From an uncultured Paraprevotella sp. (GTDB lineage: Bacteria > Bacteroidota > Bacteroidia > Bacteroidales > Bacteroidaceae), in assembly GCA_900770805.1 (NCBI GenBank), contig CAAGLP010000012.1, forward strand, positions 1-19,530: a stretch of 19,530 nucleotides of DNA, in the 5' to 3' direction. Below are positions 7,941 through 16,442 of this stretch, in pieces (position 1 is the stretch's first letter; each line of letters begins with the position of its first letter). Under the pieces are notes generated by a model, which was not told the DNA's origin, searched no databases, and was given only the letters and a program-made list of their open reading frames with translations. Position numbers and translations under genes: made by a program.

Positions 7941-8675
7941 CTATGTGTACAAGCCTCCATTGATAGAAATGACATTGCCTGTGATGTAGCCAGCCTGTGG
8001 GCTGCAAAGGAATGCAACACACTCTGCCACCTCCTCGGGAGTGCCGAAACGGTTAGCTGGTATGGTCTTCTTCAAAGAAGCTTCATCCAAGCCCTCTACC
8101 ATATCAGTCTTGATGAAGCCTGGAGCGATGGCATTGCAGGTGACATTCTTCTTTGCAACTTCCTTGGCAAGTGCCTTGGTAGCTGCTATGAGGCCACCCT
8201 TGGCAGCTGAGTAATTGGTTTGTCCCTGCATGCCCATAATACCACTAACACTGGCCATATTGATGATGCGTCCGAACTTGTGGAACTGCATGGGCATGAG
8301 CAAGGGCTGGGTAACATTGTAGAAACCATTGAGACTGACACCCAACACACTGAACCAGTCTTCCTGTGGCATGAGTCCCATGATGTTATCCTTGCGGATA
8401 CCTGCGTTGTTTACAAGAACCTCTATGTATTCGTCCTCATCTTCGTGGGCCTTCTGCCATGCCTCTATGGCAGAACGTGTTTCATCGGCATTGCTGACAT
8501 CAAATTTCATGAGTTCGCCATCGGTACCTGCTTCACGCACAAGACGGAGAGTTTCCTCGGCAGCAGCGATGTTGCCGGCAAAGTTTATCAGTACGTTATA
8601 GCCCATCTGAGCCAACTTAACACACACGGCACGTCCGATACCACGGCTACCGCCAGTCACAAGTGCATATTTCAT
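7941..8675 (-). CDS. fabG: 3-oxoacyl-ACP reductase, FabG-like SDR (ApeQ-like)
   Basis: A 244-residue classical short-chain dehydrogenase, the same size as FabG. Seen: the cofactor motif TGGSRGIG (residues 7-14), VNNAG (88-92) and the catalytic Ser142-Tyr155-Lys159 set. The C-terminus SPQAGYITGNVISINGG is typical of FabG. It reduces 3-ketoacyl-ACP to 3-hydroxyacyl-ACP with NADPH. As it sits with its own ketosynthase, ACP and dehydratases, it is probably the dedicated reductase of this pathway rather than the housekeeping FabG. The acidic insertion HEDEDEYIE around residues 77-85 may be a distinguishing feature. Confidence 0.93.
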   Translation of the reverse strand: MKYALVTGGSRGIGRAVCVKLAQMGYNVLINFAGNIAAAEETLRLVREAGTDGELMKFDVSNADETRSAIEAWQKAHEDEDEYIEVLVNNAGIRKDNIMGLMPQEDWFSVLGVSLNGFYNVTQPLLMPMQFHKFGRIINMASVSGIMGMQGQTNYSAAKGGLIAATKALAKEVAKKNVTCNAIAPGFIKTDMVEGLDEASLKKTIPANRFGTPEEVAECVAFLCSPQAGYITGNVISINGGLYT

Positions 8676-8712
8676 ATTCTTATTCTTTATATATTATATA
8701 AGGAAATGCATA

Positions 8713-11406
8713 TTAGAAAGAGGCCTCAAAGGCGAAACGTATACCCCAAGTCTGGGTACCTGGGCGATTATAGGTGAGACGATGGTAATAGTCTACGCTG
8801 AAGAATTTCCAAAGGTTGCTCAAACCGATATTCAACTCCACATAGGGTTTCCAACTGTTCATAATCTGGGTAATGGGTTGGTATTGTCTTGTTCCATCCT
8901 CCATATTAACCCATTCGCCCGGCATATTGTACAGGAACTCATAACCTGGATCTGTCATCTTGCTTGCCTCATCAGGGTAACGCTCTGTATCGTTGAATCT
9001 GAAGGGATTGTTCTTATCACTCAGATAGCCCCACATCATATTGAAACCAATATTCTCACGCCACTTCAACTTTTTGATAAGAGGAATACGATTTAGAAGT
9101 TTACCATTCAGGTTCCATCGATACATGATGGCAAAAGAGCGGTCGTTAAGGAACTCCATGTTACGAATCAAAGAGAATGTATTGTCATTTCGAATGTAAC
9201 TGGGGTTGGCCTGAGGCAGACACAACAACTGAAAGGGAACAGTGTTCCACTGGAACATGGCACTATGGAATGCATCGATATTACCCCAAGACTTGAGCCA
9301 GAAACGCTTCTTCAGTGTGAACTCCGTATGGTTATAATTATAGTCACCTCCCAAGAATCCCTTTATACCGATGGTGTGTTTGATTCCATAGATAGGAGCC
9401 TCTCGGTTGGCAAGGAAACGCTTGTTCTTGGTATTAAGGTATTTTACACCAGGCTGATATTCTGCACCCAATTGTATTTCTGTATACCTGATCTTATTAG
9501 ACTGAATAATCTCGTCCAATGGAACATAGGTATTCATGTTCTTCTGAATATCGGCTTGTATATTCCTTGCATCGTCCCATTCGCGCAGAGTATTGAAATA
9601 CAGGTCACCTGTACCGGTATTGGTTTCATGTACGAATGCAGCATTCAGTCGCAAGCCATTATTGAACTCCCAATCGTACTTGAACTTGAATCGCTCAAAA
9701 TATGATTGGAAATGAGTAGAGTTCCATGCAATGGCCATAAACGCATTATCCTTGTCGAACTGCATATATTTGTCCGTAGGACTCTGTATATCGTTGGTAT
9801 AAGACAACGACAATGTACGAATTGGATAGGCAATGACCTCCTTTTCCTTCTCATTGAAAGAATACAAAACTTCTATATGTCCTTTGGGACGTTTGTCCTT
9901 GAAGCCATACTTAAACCATGTGTTCAAGAACCAGTGCTTGTTTAGAGCACCTGTTGTCTGTATGCCCACGCGAACATGGAATCCTTCTGCCTTGCTATGA
10001 CCAAGAATTGAAGTAAAGGGACCAATAACAAACTTACTGGGCTTGTTGGGGTTGGTGCTTGTTTCGAGATAGTTATCCAAAATAACTCGCATACCATAGA
10101 TGATGGCCTTGACCGTGGGTTGGTCTACGAAACGGCGCTTCATTTCTGCCACATTTGCCTGAGCATAGCTCAATGTGTCAGGACGGCTCTCAACCCAATA
10201 GTCGTTGCTACGTGATCTGGCATCCTTTTCATAACGTTCGTCACCCATGAACTCAATGTCTGAGTCTGGAATTGGGTCAAAGGACCAATCGCTATAAACA
10301 ACATTGTGGTCAATAAGAATCTTATTCAAGTATGAAGTCAGTTTCAACTGCATTATCATCCTATTCTTGCTACATATCTGCTCACCTGAAGGTAAAGACG
10401 CATATTCCTGGTCAACATCCATCTTCTCCACAAAGTTAATGCCACTGGCAACAGGTACACCGAATTTCGCACGGCATACACGATATGTGCTATCGGCAAG
10501 AATATAGAGAAAACCACTAAAGCCAACGTCCTGAGGATTGCCCGGAGAAAATACTACCTTGATACATTTCTCTCCATTAAGATCTACCGTATCGCCCAAG
10601 GCATAATGATAGAAACGAATTGCTGCATTACCACCAATAGGACTGATGAAATTATGCTCGAGCAATACCATTTCATCCTTATAGATGTCTATATCCTTGA
10701 GGTTGTCCTTGAACTTTGTCTCAATGAACTCTCCTGCAGAGAGTACATCCAAAAGACTCTCGGCATGATGACCATGTACTATACTCTTGCTCTTGTCGTC
10801 GCTCTTACGATAAAGTTCTGTTGTCTTCTTCTCCTCAATAGAAATGGGCACGATGGTCTTTCCTGTTTCAGGGAAAATCTCGGCATAATTCTTAAGGAAA
10901 GATTTGCCTTTCAGGTTCTCATTCTGTTCAAGAGTCTCTACAGTAAATTCGTTCAAAGCAAGCATAGTACGCGCATACTTTTCATGACTGGCATAATCAT
11001 TGGAGCGCATATCCCTGGACTTCTTTGCCGCTATTACTTTCTGCATCAGTTCTACTGCAGGATTGTTCTTGCGAGTGTACTTCTTCTTCTCTGCCTTAAC
11101 AACCACCTCCGACATATCCAATGCCGTAGGCTTAAGTCTTACATTAACCGTACGGTTACGTGTAACTTCCGTCTTGTAATCAACAAAGCCAAAGCAATGG
11201 AACACCAACGTGCCCTTACGGAAACGGATACGGAATTGTCCGTCCTCACCAATACGCACCTTGGCAGTAGGATTTTCTTCATACCAAACGGTTGCTCCAA
11301 CCAACGGCATGCCGTCATCATCAGCTACCACCTTGCCAGTTATATACTGGGCATATGCCGGTATGAGCATAAACATTGCAAATATGAACAGGATGTAACG
11401 TTTCAT
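8713..11406 (-). CDS. DUF5686 outer-membrane protein with carboxypeptidase-like regulatory domain
   Basis: An 897-residue exported protein. Signal peptide at residues 1-19 (ends PAYAQ), then a carboxypeptidase-regulatory-like beta sandwich at about 20-105 (ITGKVVADDDGMPLVGATV). A region of DUF5686 type follows, with many aromatic, alternating strands in the second half (about 460-897). The chain ends in phenylalanine (FAFEASF), a common outer-membrane barrel ending. Family knowledge: DUF5686 proteins are widespread in Bacteroidetes and lack a settled function. It lies between the FAD oxidoreductase and ketoreductase genes with short gaps (13 and 37 bp), so it belongs to the operon. Inferred role: the outer-membrane step of product export or surface placement. 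It has no visible TonB plug domain. Confidence 0.82.
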   Translation of the reverse strand: MKRYILFIFAMFMLIPAYAQYITGKVVADDDGMPLVGATVWYEENPTAKVRIGEDGQFRIRFRKGTLVFHCFGFVDYKTEVTRNRTVNVRLKPTALDMSEVVVKAEKKKYTRKNNPAVELMQKVIAAKKSRDMRSNDYASHEKYARTMLALNEFTVETLEQNENLKGKSFLKNYAEIFPETGKTIVPISIEEKKTTELYRKSDDKSKSIVHGHHAESLLDVLSAGEFIETKFKDNLKDIDIYKDEMVLLEHNFISPIGGNAAIRFYHYALGDTVDLNGEKCIKVVFSPGNPQDVGFSGFLYILADSTYRVCRAKFGVPVASGINFVEKMDVDQEYASLPSGEQICSKNRMIMQLKLTSYLNKILIDHNVVYSDWSFDPIPDSDIEFMGDERYEKDARSRSNDYWVESRPDTLSYAQANVAEMKRRFVDQPTVKAIIYGMRVILDNYLETSTNPNKPSKFVIGPFTSILGHSKAEGFHVRVGIQTTGALNKHWFLNTWFKYGFKDKRPKGHIEVLYSFNEKEKEVIAYPIRTLSLSYTNDIQSPTDKYMQFDKDNAFMAIAWNSTHFQSYFERFKFKYDWEFNNGLRLNAAFVHETNTGTGDLYFNTLREWDDARNIQADIQKNMNTYVPLDEIIQSNKIRYTEIQLGAEYQPGVKYLNTKNKRFLANREAPIYGIKHTIGIKGFLGGDYNYNHTEFTLKKRFWLKSWGNIDAFHSAMFQWNTVPFQLLCLPQANPSYIRNDNTFSLIRNMEFLNDRSFAIMYRWNLNGKLLNRIPLIKKLKWRENIGFNMMWGYLSDKNNPFRFNDTERYPDEASKMTDPGYEFLYNMPGEWVNMEDGTRQYQPITQIMNSWKPYVELNIGLSNLWKFFSVDYYHRLTYNRPGTQTWGIRFAFEASF

Positions 11407-11419
11407 TTACTTTATTATG

Positions 11420-12841
11420 TTATTTTGAAATTATATTCTTATTTAGTTCTTGACATGTATATGCGGCGGTCATTGTCACTCCATGAAGACCATGAAGCAT
11501 CAAGCTTTGGCCTGTCATAAACAGATTTGGAATCTGTGTCCTGGGTGAAACTATCGTCATCATAGGATTGGCATAGTCCTTGCGAAAACCAAAAGCACTT
11601 CCGTTGGGCGTAAGGTTATAGTCTCTGTATGACAATGGAGTACTTGACCAACTTTTGAGCACCATTTCGCCAAGACCCGGAATTACGGTTTCAGCCAGAG
11701 CTAAACATTGTTGCGCTACACTGGCCTTCATTTCCCTATATGCCTTGGGACGATGGAAAAGCTTGCTGCCCGCATATTCCCCTACGACCTCCCATAACAT
11801 GGGCGTAAGGATATCTATATTAACCACATTCTCTCCCCTATCCGGTATTCGTGCACTTATCATGATACCCTTAACCGAAAGGCTCTTGTCCACGGCCATA
11901 TCCCAACAGTCTGATTCTGTAAAGACATGTTTGTTCTGATTAAAGTATGGCAGCGAACCACTTCGCAACTGAAGATGCAATGTAAAAATACCAAAGGTAT
12001 TGGGTTGCATACTCATGCGACGGCGGAAGACTTTTTTCATAAGAGCACTATCTCCAACCAGTGAACATGTAACTGCGGGATGGGCATTGCTTACAAAATA
12101 CTCCGCTTCATAAGAGCTACCATCAGCACATACTGCCAGCGTAATACGTCCGTCCATTTCTTTCAAAGAGACTACCTCTTTATCTGTCAAGACGTCACCT
12201 CCATAAGCACGTATTTGCTCCACCAGACAGGATACCAATACATTTCCGTCGGCGGCCAATCTCCAACTACTCTCTATAAAAGGAGCTATTCCATGTACAT
12301 AAGTGAACAAGGGCAGTGTTTCCTTGCGCAATTCCATCTTGCATGTTGCAGGAGCGGAAAGTACCTGAAGAAGAAGTGGATCAGATATAATTGAAGTAAG
12401 ATAATCCCAAGCATTGGTCTTCTGCAACCAAAGTTCATCCGAGCAATCCAGAAGTTCGCCAAATAAGTCCAGACCTTTCTCCTCGTTAGGGAAATAGTTC
12501 TTCATGGCATTGATAAAAGCCTTCTTGCCTTGTGGCCAGCAGAACTTCTGTCCAGCAATATGGATTTCCTCAAAACAATCCACATCCATCTGCTGCCATG
12601 GCAACTTCATTAACCCAAGGCTGGCAAAGGCATCATGTAGCTGGCCACCAGGCTCCAGTCCACCGACATAGTGAAGGCCTGTGTCAAGACTAAGCCTTCC
12701 ACGTCGATAACTTTGCATACAGCCACCTGCCTGATGCTGACGTTCCAAGACAAGAACCTTCTTGCCTTCCTTGGCCATCATCAAGGCGACCTCCAAGCCA
12801 CCAAGTCCACTACCTATTATAATAATGTCAGTCTTTGTCAT
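11420..12841 (-). CDS. FAD-dependent oxidoreductase, CrtI/retinol-saturase-like
   Basis: A 473-residue flavoprotein starting MTKTDIIIIGSGLGGLEV. Seen: the Rossmann GxGxxG (G10, G12, G15), an acidic residue after the second strand (E33, LVLERQHQAGGC), and the C-terminal FAD motif (PNLFMTGQSLMLHGLHGVT). The overall pattern is that of phytoene desaturase/retinol saturase relatives, which add or remove hydrogen on conjugated chains. The ATG at 12841 is chosen: it lies 4 bp after the MMPL stop and puts the FAD motif at the N-terminus, whereas an upstream start would overlap the MMPL gene by about 60 bp. The substrate is unknown. In this operon it probably acts on the polyene or fatty chain, for example by desaturation, saturation or isomerisation. 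Confidence 0.85.
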   Translation of the reverse strand: MTKTDIIIIGSGLGGLEVALMMAKEGKKVLVLERQHQAGGCMQSYRRGRLSLDTGLHYVGGLEPGGQLHDAFASLGLMKLPWQQMDVDCFEEIHIAGQKFCWPQGKKAFINAMKNYFPNEEKGLDLFGELLDCSDELWLQKTNAWDYLTSIISDPLLLQVLSAPATCKMELRKETLPLFTYVHGIAPFIESSWRLAADGNVLVSCLVEQIRAYGGDVLTDKEVVSLKEMDGRITLAVCADGSSYEAEYFVSNAHPAVTCSLVGDSALMKKVFRRRMSMQPNTFGIFTLHLQLRSGSLPYFNQNKHVFTESDCWDMAVDKSLSVKGIMISARIPDRGENVVNIDILTPMLWEVVGEYAGSKLFHRPKAYREMKASVAQQCLALAETVIPGLGEMVLKSWSSTPLSYRDYNLTPNGSAFGFRKDYANPMMTIVSPRTQIPNLFMTGQSLMLHGLHGVTMTAAYTCQELNKNIISK

Positions 12842-12845
12842 TAAC

Positions 12846-15350
12846 CTACTTTTGGATACGTTTCCTATTATGCATCCACTTGAATATTGCTGGCTGGCAT
12901 ACATAACTGAGCACTACGGCACTAATCATACCAACCAAAGTAGCAAAACCTACACTCTTTATGGCTGGATGTTTCGCAAAGAGCATACTTGCCACGGTAA
13001 CAATCAGTATTACTGCGCTGAAGACTATTGCTGTCTTATGGAAACGTAACATCTCATTGGAATTTGCTCCACTATCCTTATCTGCTATCAAACCATTCAT
13101 AACAAAGATGCTGTAATCCACACCTATACCAAAGATGAATGTTGATATTATAATATTTATAAGGTTGAATTGCACATCGAATATAGCCATTGCACCCAAA
13201 ACAATAATCCAACTTAGGAGAATAGGTGCAAAGCCCAAGAGCGTATTACGAAGGTTGAAATGGAAACTTACGTGCAAAACCAAGAATACGAAAACCATGC
13301 TCATCCACTGCAACACATTGAAATCACTATTCAATGTTGTCAATGTATCCTGCGTGTAATATGATGTATTCATCACTAGCAGTTCCGGTTCCTTGGCAAT
13401 GGCATTACATATATCAAGGAAATCCTTGTTTTCCGAAACACTACCCTTACCCTCATACTGAACACTGGTAAAACACAGATAGTCACCTCCCCAAGTTTCC
13501 TCCATCATAGTAGACAGATAACCAGCGGGGATAATACCAGCATCATATAAGGGTTCCGGTTCATAATCGGCATTTGCCATATCGAAGAAAGGCTCGAAAC
13601 CATCAGCATTGAGACCAGACTTGGGAGCTGTTTTGGCAATTAAAGAACGGACTTGCTCAAGACGTTCCTCATTCCAATATTCGTGCCAGGCATTGATTCT
13701 CTCCTGCTGCACCTTCATGGGAATAAAGAACTTGTTGATTGGAGTATATTTCTTTACCAGGCCAAGCTGCATTAGAGAGTCAAGTTTGTACTCAAGCAAA
13801 GAGAAGTTTTCCAATGCTTCTTCCATAGTACTACCCTGTGATGCAAAATATGTTGAGCTATATCCAGTGGCTGTCTTGTCGTGATAGAGTTTGCTGGCAT
13901 AACTTACCTCCTTTTCAATATAGCCAAGATTATCCATATTGGAATCAAACTTGGTACCTTTAAAGAGATAAGCGGTTGTAAACGTCAAAACAAGGATTGC
14001 TATAATAGCCAGCAACCACTTCTTCTCATGAAAACGGTATGCATTGAGTTTGTCAATAAATGCAAAAGCCCTACGGTTAACCTTGTTCTTCTCCATCTCC
14101 ATCAAATGCGGGAGATAAATCAAAGAGAATACCGTTGTGCCGATAATCGCAAGAGCAGCAAACAACCCAAAGTCCTGCAACAAGTCTGTCTTAACGAAAA
14201 GCAAACCTATAAAAGAACCTATCGTAGTGACACAACCCAGAAGTACCGGTTTGGTCTCGTCTCTCAATACTTGCTCTGCATTACCGACATACTTATAGTG
14301 AACAAGTATATGTAACACATAACTCATGGCAACTCCAAGCACTATCGCTCCAATACCAAGTGCCATAAGCGAGAACTGCCCCTTTATGAAGTACATGATT
14401 GCCAATCCGAACAGTGTTCCGAATGCTACTGGTAAAAATAGCAATGGAATAGTATTCCAATTACGCATACACAGGAACAGGAGTAGCAACACAATCAGTT
14501 CGCTCCAAGCCACGGTTCCAAGCAAATCACCCTTTATAGTAGTAGAGTTGTAATATCCGCTGGCAGGAGTGCCGTAATAACAGATATGTATATTGGGGTA
14601 TCGAGTTGAAAAGTCTTTTATCTCTTCATTGATGATATCAAACATCTTGTTACCCTGTCCTGTATTCGTGGCTGAAAACTGAGGGGTAATAAATGCAAGG
14701 CACACAGTTGTATCAGGAACAAAGAAGTGGTTGTCGATAGTAGTTATACCTCCTATCTTCTCACCCATAATTCCAGACATAGTACCTGCCAGAACAGTAC
14801 GCATTCCTATGGGGTCCATTTCAATGAGTTCCGGAAACATTGATCCGAACTCTGTATCGAAATCCTTTGCATTCTGTTGCATCTGGCACAACATGTGCTC
14901 TTCTGTGAGCAAGGTGTCAAAGGATGAATATATGGATGCATCTATATATGCAGGTATGTTCTGACTCAAATAGTCTATGGCAGTAGGTATCAGGTCATCA
15001 TCCAGTTTATAGAAAATGTCTGAAAAGACTCTGTTACTGTCCAAGGCTTCGTTCTGTGCCGACAATGAATCAACGAATTCATCACAACACAAAATAATAT
15101 CTTCTGGTGTTGTTCCTTCTAGTCCTTCAAAAAGAAGGAATGTCTTATCCTTAATCTTTAAATTGGCAAAGGCCAACTTTGTTGAACCATCCTCATTTTT
15201 GGACGATGGCATCAATTTGTTCAGATCCTCCTCCAAATGGATTTGGGCCGCATACCAGCCACAAACCAAAAACAATAGAAGCATCGAGCACCACATAATG
15301 GCCCGATGTTTCTTCAAATAGTTATATATCCTAACAAATAATCTTGTCAT
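12846..15350 (-). CDS. MMPL/RND-superfamily lipid exporter (ApeM-like)
   Basis: An 834-residue inner-membrane protein with the two-repeat RND layout. TM1 is at about 18-34 and a large periplasmic domain at 35-280. Five TMs follow (about 282-413), then TM7 at 445-463, a second periplasmic domain and about five TMs at the C-terminus. The repeat motif GIGVDYSIFV with its conserved Asp is seen in the second half and a variant (GVAMSYVLH) in the first. It is shorter than AcrB-type pumps (about 1,050 residues) and matches MMPL/HpnN-type lipid exporters. It overlaps the upstream dehydratase gene by 4 bp (ATGA). MMPL genes are standard in aryl-polyene clusters; the inferred role is export of the finished lipid across the inner membrane, driven by proton motive force. 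Confidence 0.9.
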   Translation of the reverse strand: MTRLFVRIYNYLKKHRAIMWCSMLLLFLVCGWYAAQIHLEEDLNKLMPSSKNEDGSTKLAFANLKIKDKTFLLFEGLEGTTPEDIILCCDEFVDSLSAQNEALDSNRVFSDIFYKLDDDLIPTAIDYLSQNIPAYIDASIYSSFDTLLTEEHMLCQMQQNAKDFDTEFGSMFPELIEMDPIGMRTVLAGTMSGIMGEKIGGITTIDNHFFVPDTTVCLAFITPQFSATNTGQGNKMFDIINEEIKDFSTRYPNIHICYYGTPASGYYNSTTIKGDLLGTVAWSELIVLLLLFLCMRNWNTIPLLFLPVAFGTLFGLAIMYFIKGQFSLMALGIGAIVLGVAMSYVLHILVHYKYVGNAEQVLRDETKPVLLGCVTTIGSFIGLLFVKTDLLQDFGLFAALAIIGTTVFSLIYLPHLMEMEKNKVNRRAFAFIDKLNAYRFHEKKWLLAIIAILVLTFTTAYLFKGTKFDSNMDNLGYIEKEVSYASKLYHDKTATGYSSTYFASQGSTMEEALENFSLLEYKLDSLMQLGLVKKYTPINKFFIPMKVQQERINAWHEYWNEERLEQVRSLIAKTAPKSGLNADGFEPFFDMANADYEPEPLYDAGIIPAGYLSTMMEETWGGDYLCFTSVQYEGKGSVSENKDFLDICNAIAKEPELLVMNTSYYTQDTLTTLNSDFNVLQWMSMVFVFLVLHVSFHFNLRNTLLGFAPILLSWIIVLGAMAIFDVQFNLINIIISTFIFGIGVDYSIFVMNGLIADKDSGANSNEMLRFHKTAIVFSAVILIVTVASMLFAKHPAIKSVGFATLVGMISAVVLSYVCQPAIFKWMHNRKRIQK

Positions 15351-15718
15351 GCCTTATCCAATTGACCTTTCAAAATCATATAAGTCTGTTTATCATCAGC
15401 TATTGATGCCTGCACAGAATATCCCTCAACTGATGGAGAAAGGCTTACCTGTACATCAACCTCCGGACAGACTGTAGGTGTTGCTAAAGCCGTCAAACGG
15501 CACTGCTTGATTGTAGAATATCGCAACTGCTCGCCACTCAACAGGACAGCACACTCCTTTATGGTTTCTATGTTGCATACTCCTGGGCAAACAGGGTCTC
15601 CTGGGAAATGTCCATTATAGACATCTAATTCGGGCAGAATTGCGACATGATACTTTGCGCTCAGTCCCTCGCCACGTTCTTCGGACAATATCCTGTAGAA
15701 TTTGTTTTCTAATAGCAT
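15347..15718 (-). CDS. 3-hydroxyacyl-ACP dehydratase, FabZ/ApeI-like hotdog
   Basis: A 123-residue hotdog protein with the FabZ active-site helix motif (GHFPGDPVCPGVCNIE). Catalytic His37 and Glu51 are in the FabZ spacing of 14 residues. It removes water from 3-hydroxyacyl-ACP to give 2-enoyl-ACP. The ATG at 15718 (MLLENKFYRIL) is chosen. The upstream alternative at 15748 is a TTG that overlaps the previous stop and would add ten residues unlike the family. The 3' end overlaps the MMPL start by 4 bp. Together with the adjacent second dehydratase it recalls the ApeI-ApeP pair of aryl-polyene synthesis. Confidence is high for the fold and activity, moderate for the pathway. Confidence 0.88.
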   Translation of the reverse strand: MLLENKFYRILSEERGEGLSAKYHVAILPELDVYNGHFPGDPVCPGVCNIETIKECAVLLSGEQLRYSTIKQCRLTALATPTVCPEVDVQVSLSPSVEGYSVQASIADDKQTYMILKGQLDKA

Positions 15719-15744
15719 TATTTTGTGTATAATGTATTGTAAGT

Positions 15745-16188
15745 TCAATCCTCGCGGACAAAGATTTTCATTTGTGTCTCTGCGATAATCTCTTCTCCAA
15801 CAAGTGTAGTACCACTGATAATGGTAACTCCTGCCACAGTAGCTCCCATGACAATTGTTGTTTGCAGGATTTCACCTAATTTGGGACGACGATATAAGCG
15901 GAAATTCTTCACCTCTCCAATATATCCTACCGGTGGCTCAGTTGCACCTTCCGCAACCGCACGATATCCAGCAAAAGCTGATGCACTCTGAGCAATATGC
16001 TCTATTACACCCGGTTCTGCCATTTGTTCGTCCTCTTCCATGAAGAAATTGTCTTCACGTACACACAGACGACAAGTACACTCATCACCCACAACCTCCA
16101 GCAACTCGTCCACCATTATGATGGGCGAGCGCTGTGGTATGAGTTCTTCAATATTACTGATGGCTCTCGATGTAGTCATACAGGTCAT
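15745..16188 (-). CDS. ApeP-like hotdog dehydratase-family protein
   Basis: A 147-residue hotdog protein with the FabZ/ApeP opening (IPQRSPIIMVDELLEV) and central helix (EPGVIEHIAQSASAFAG). The catalytic HFPG of FabZ is replaced by an acidic stretch (EEDEQMAEPG), while Glu63 of the helix remains. In aryl-polyene systems ApeP is a non-canonical dehydratase that works with ApeI; this gene lies directly beside an ApeI/FabZ-like gene, so a heteromer is likely but inferred. The start at 16188 overlaps the end of the ACP gene by 35 bp; an ATG at 16179 would be equally acceptable. Neither has a clear Shine-Dalgarno sequence. Confidence 0.82.
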   Translation of the reverse strand: MTCMTTSRAISNIEELIPQRSPIIMVDELLEVVGDECTCRLCVREDNFFMEEDEQMAEPGVIEHIAQSASAFAGYRAVAEGATEPPVGYIGEVKNFRLYRRPKLGEILQTTIVMGATVAGVTIISGTTLVGEEIIAETQMKIFVRED

Positions 16189-16393
16189 TGAATGTCTTTA
16201 CGCTTGGCAGGTCTGCAACAGGAATCTTAACCTTGAAGGTATACTGAACAACAGCAACCAGGTCAACAAGACTCAAGCTGTCCAGCTGCAGAGTGTCATA
16301 GATTACTGCATCGGGAGTGATAAGCTCCTGTTCAACCTCGAACTCCTCAGAAAGAGTGCTAATTACTTTCTCAATAATTTCTTCTCTTGTCAT
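16154..16393 (-). CDS. Acyl carrier protein
   Basis: A 79-residue acidic helical protein of normal ACP length. The phosphopantetheine attachment motif is LDSL with Ser39 (LQLDSLSLVDLV), followed by a helix II of the usual type. It carries the growing acyl chain. It sits between the ketosynthase gene (49 bp upstream) and the ApeP-like gene (35 bp overlap), which marks it as a specialised ACP rather than the housekeeping AcpP. No phosphopantetheinyl transferase gene is in the window, so activation must come from elsewhere. Confidence 0.95.
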   Translation of the reverse strand: MTREEIIEKVISTLSEEFEVEQELITPDAVIYDTLQLDSLSLVDLVAVVQYTFKVKIPVADLPSVKTFNDLYDYIESHQ

Positions 16394-16442
16394 ATCAATT
16401 AATGTTGGTTATAATGTTTATAATAGTTTTGTTCTTATCTCA

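Noticed and set aside
8220..8777. Open frame of 185 codons on the plus strand
   Set aside because: It is antisense to the ketoreductase gene and the end of the DUF5686 gene, both well supported.
10606..11520. Open frame of 304 codons on the plus strand
   Set aside because: It lies almost wholly antisense to the DUF5686 gene, and its translation is rich in Cys, His and Ile with no domain pattern. It is a shadow of the real gene.
12842..12904. N-terminal extension of the FAD oxidoreductase to 12904
   Set aside because: It would overlap the MMPL gene by about 60 bp and put 21 unrelated residues before the FAD-binding motif.
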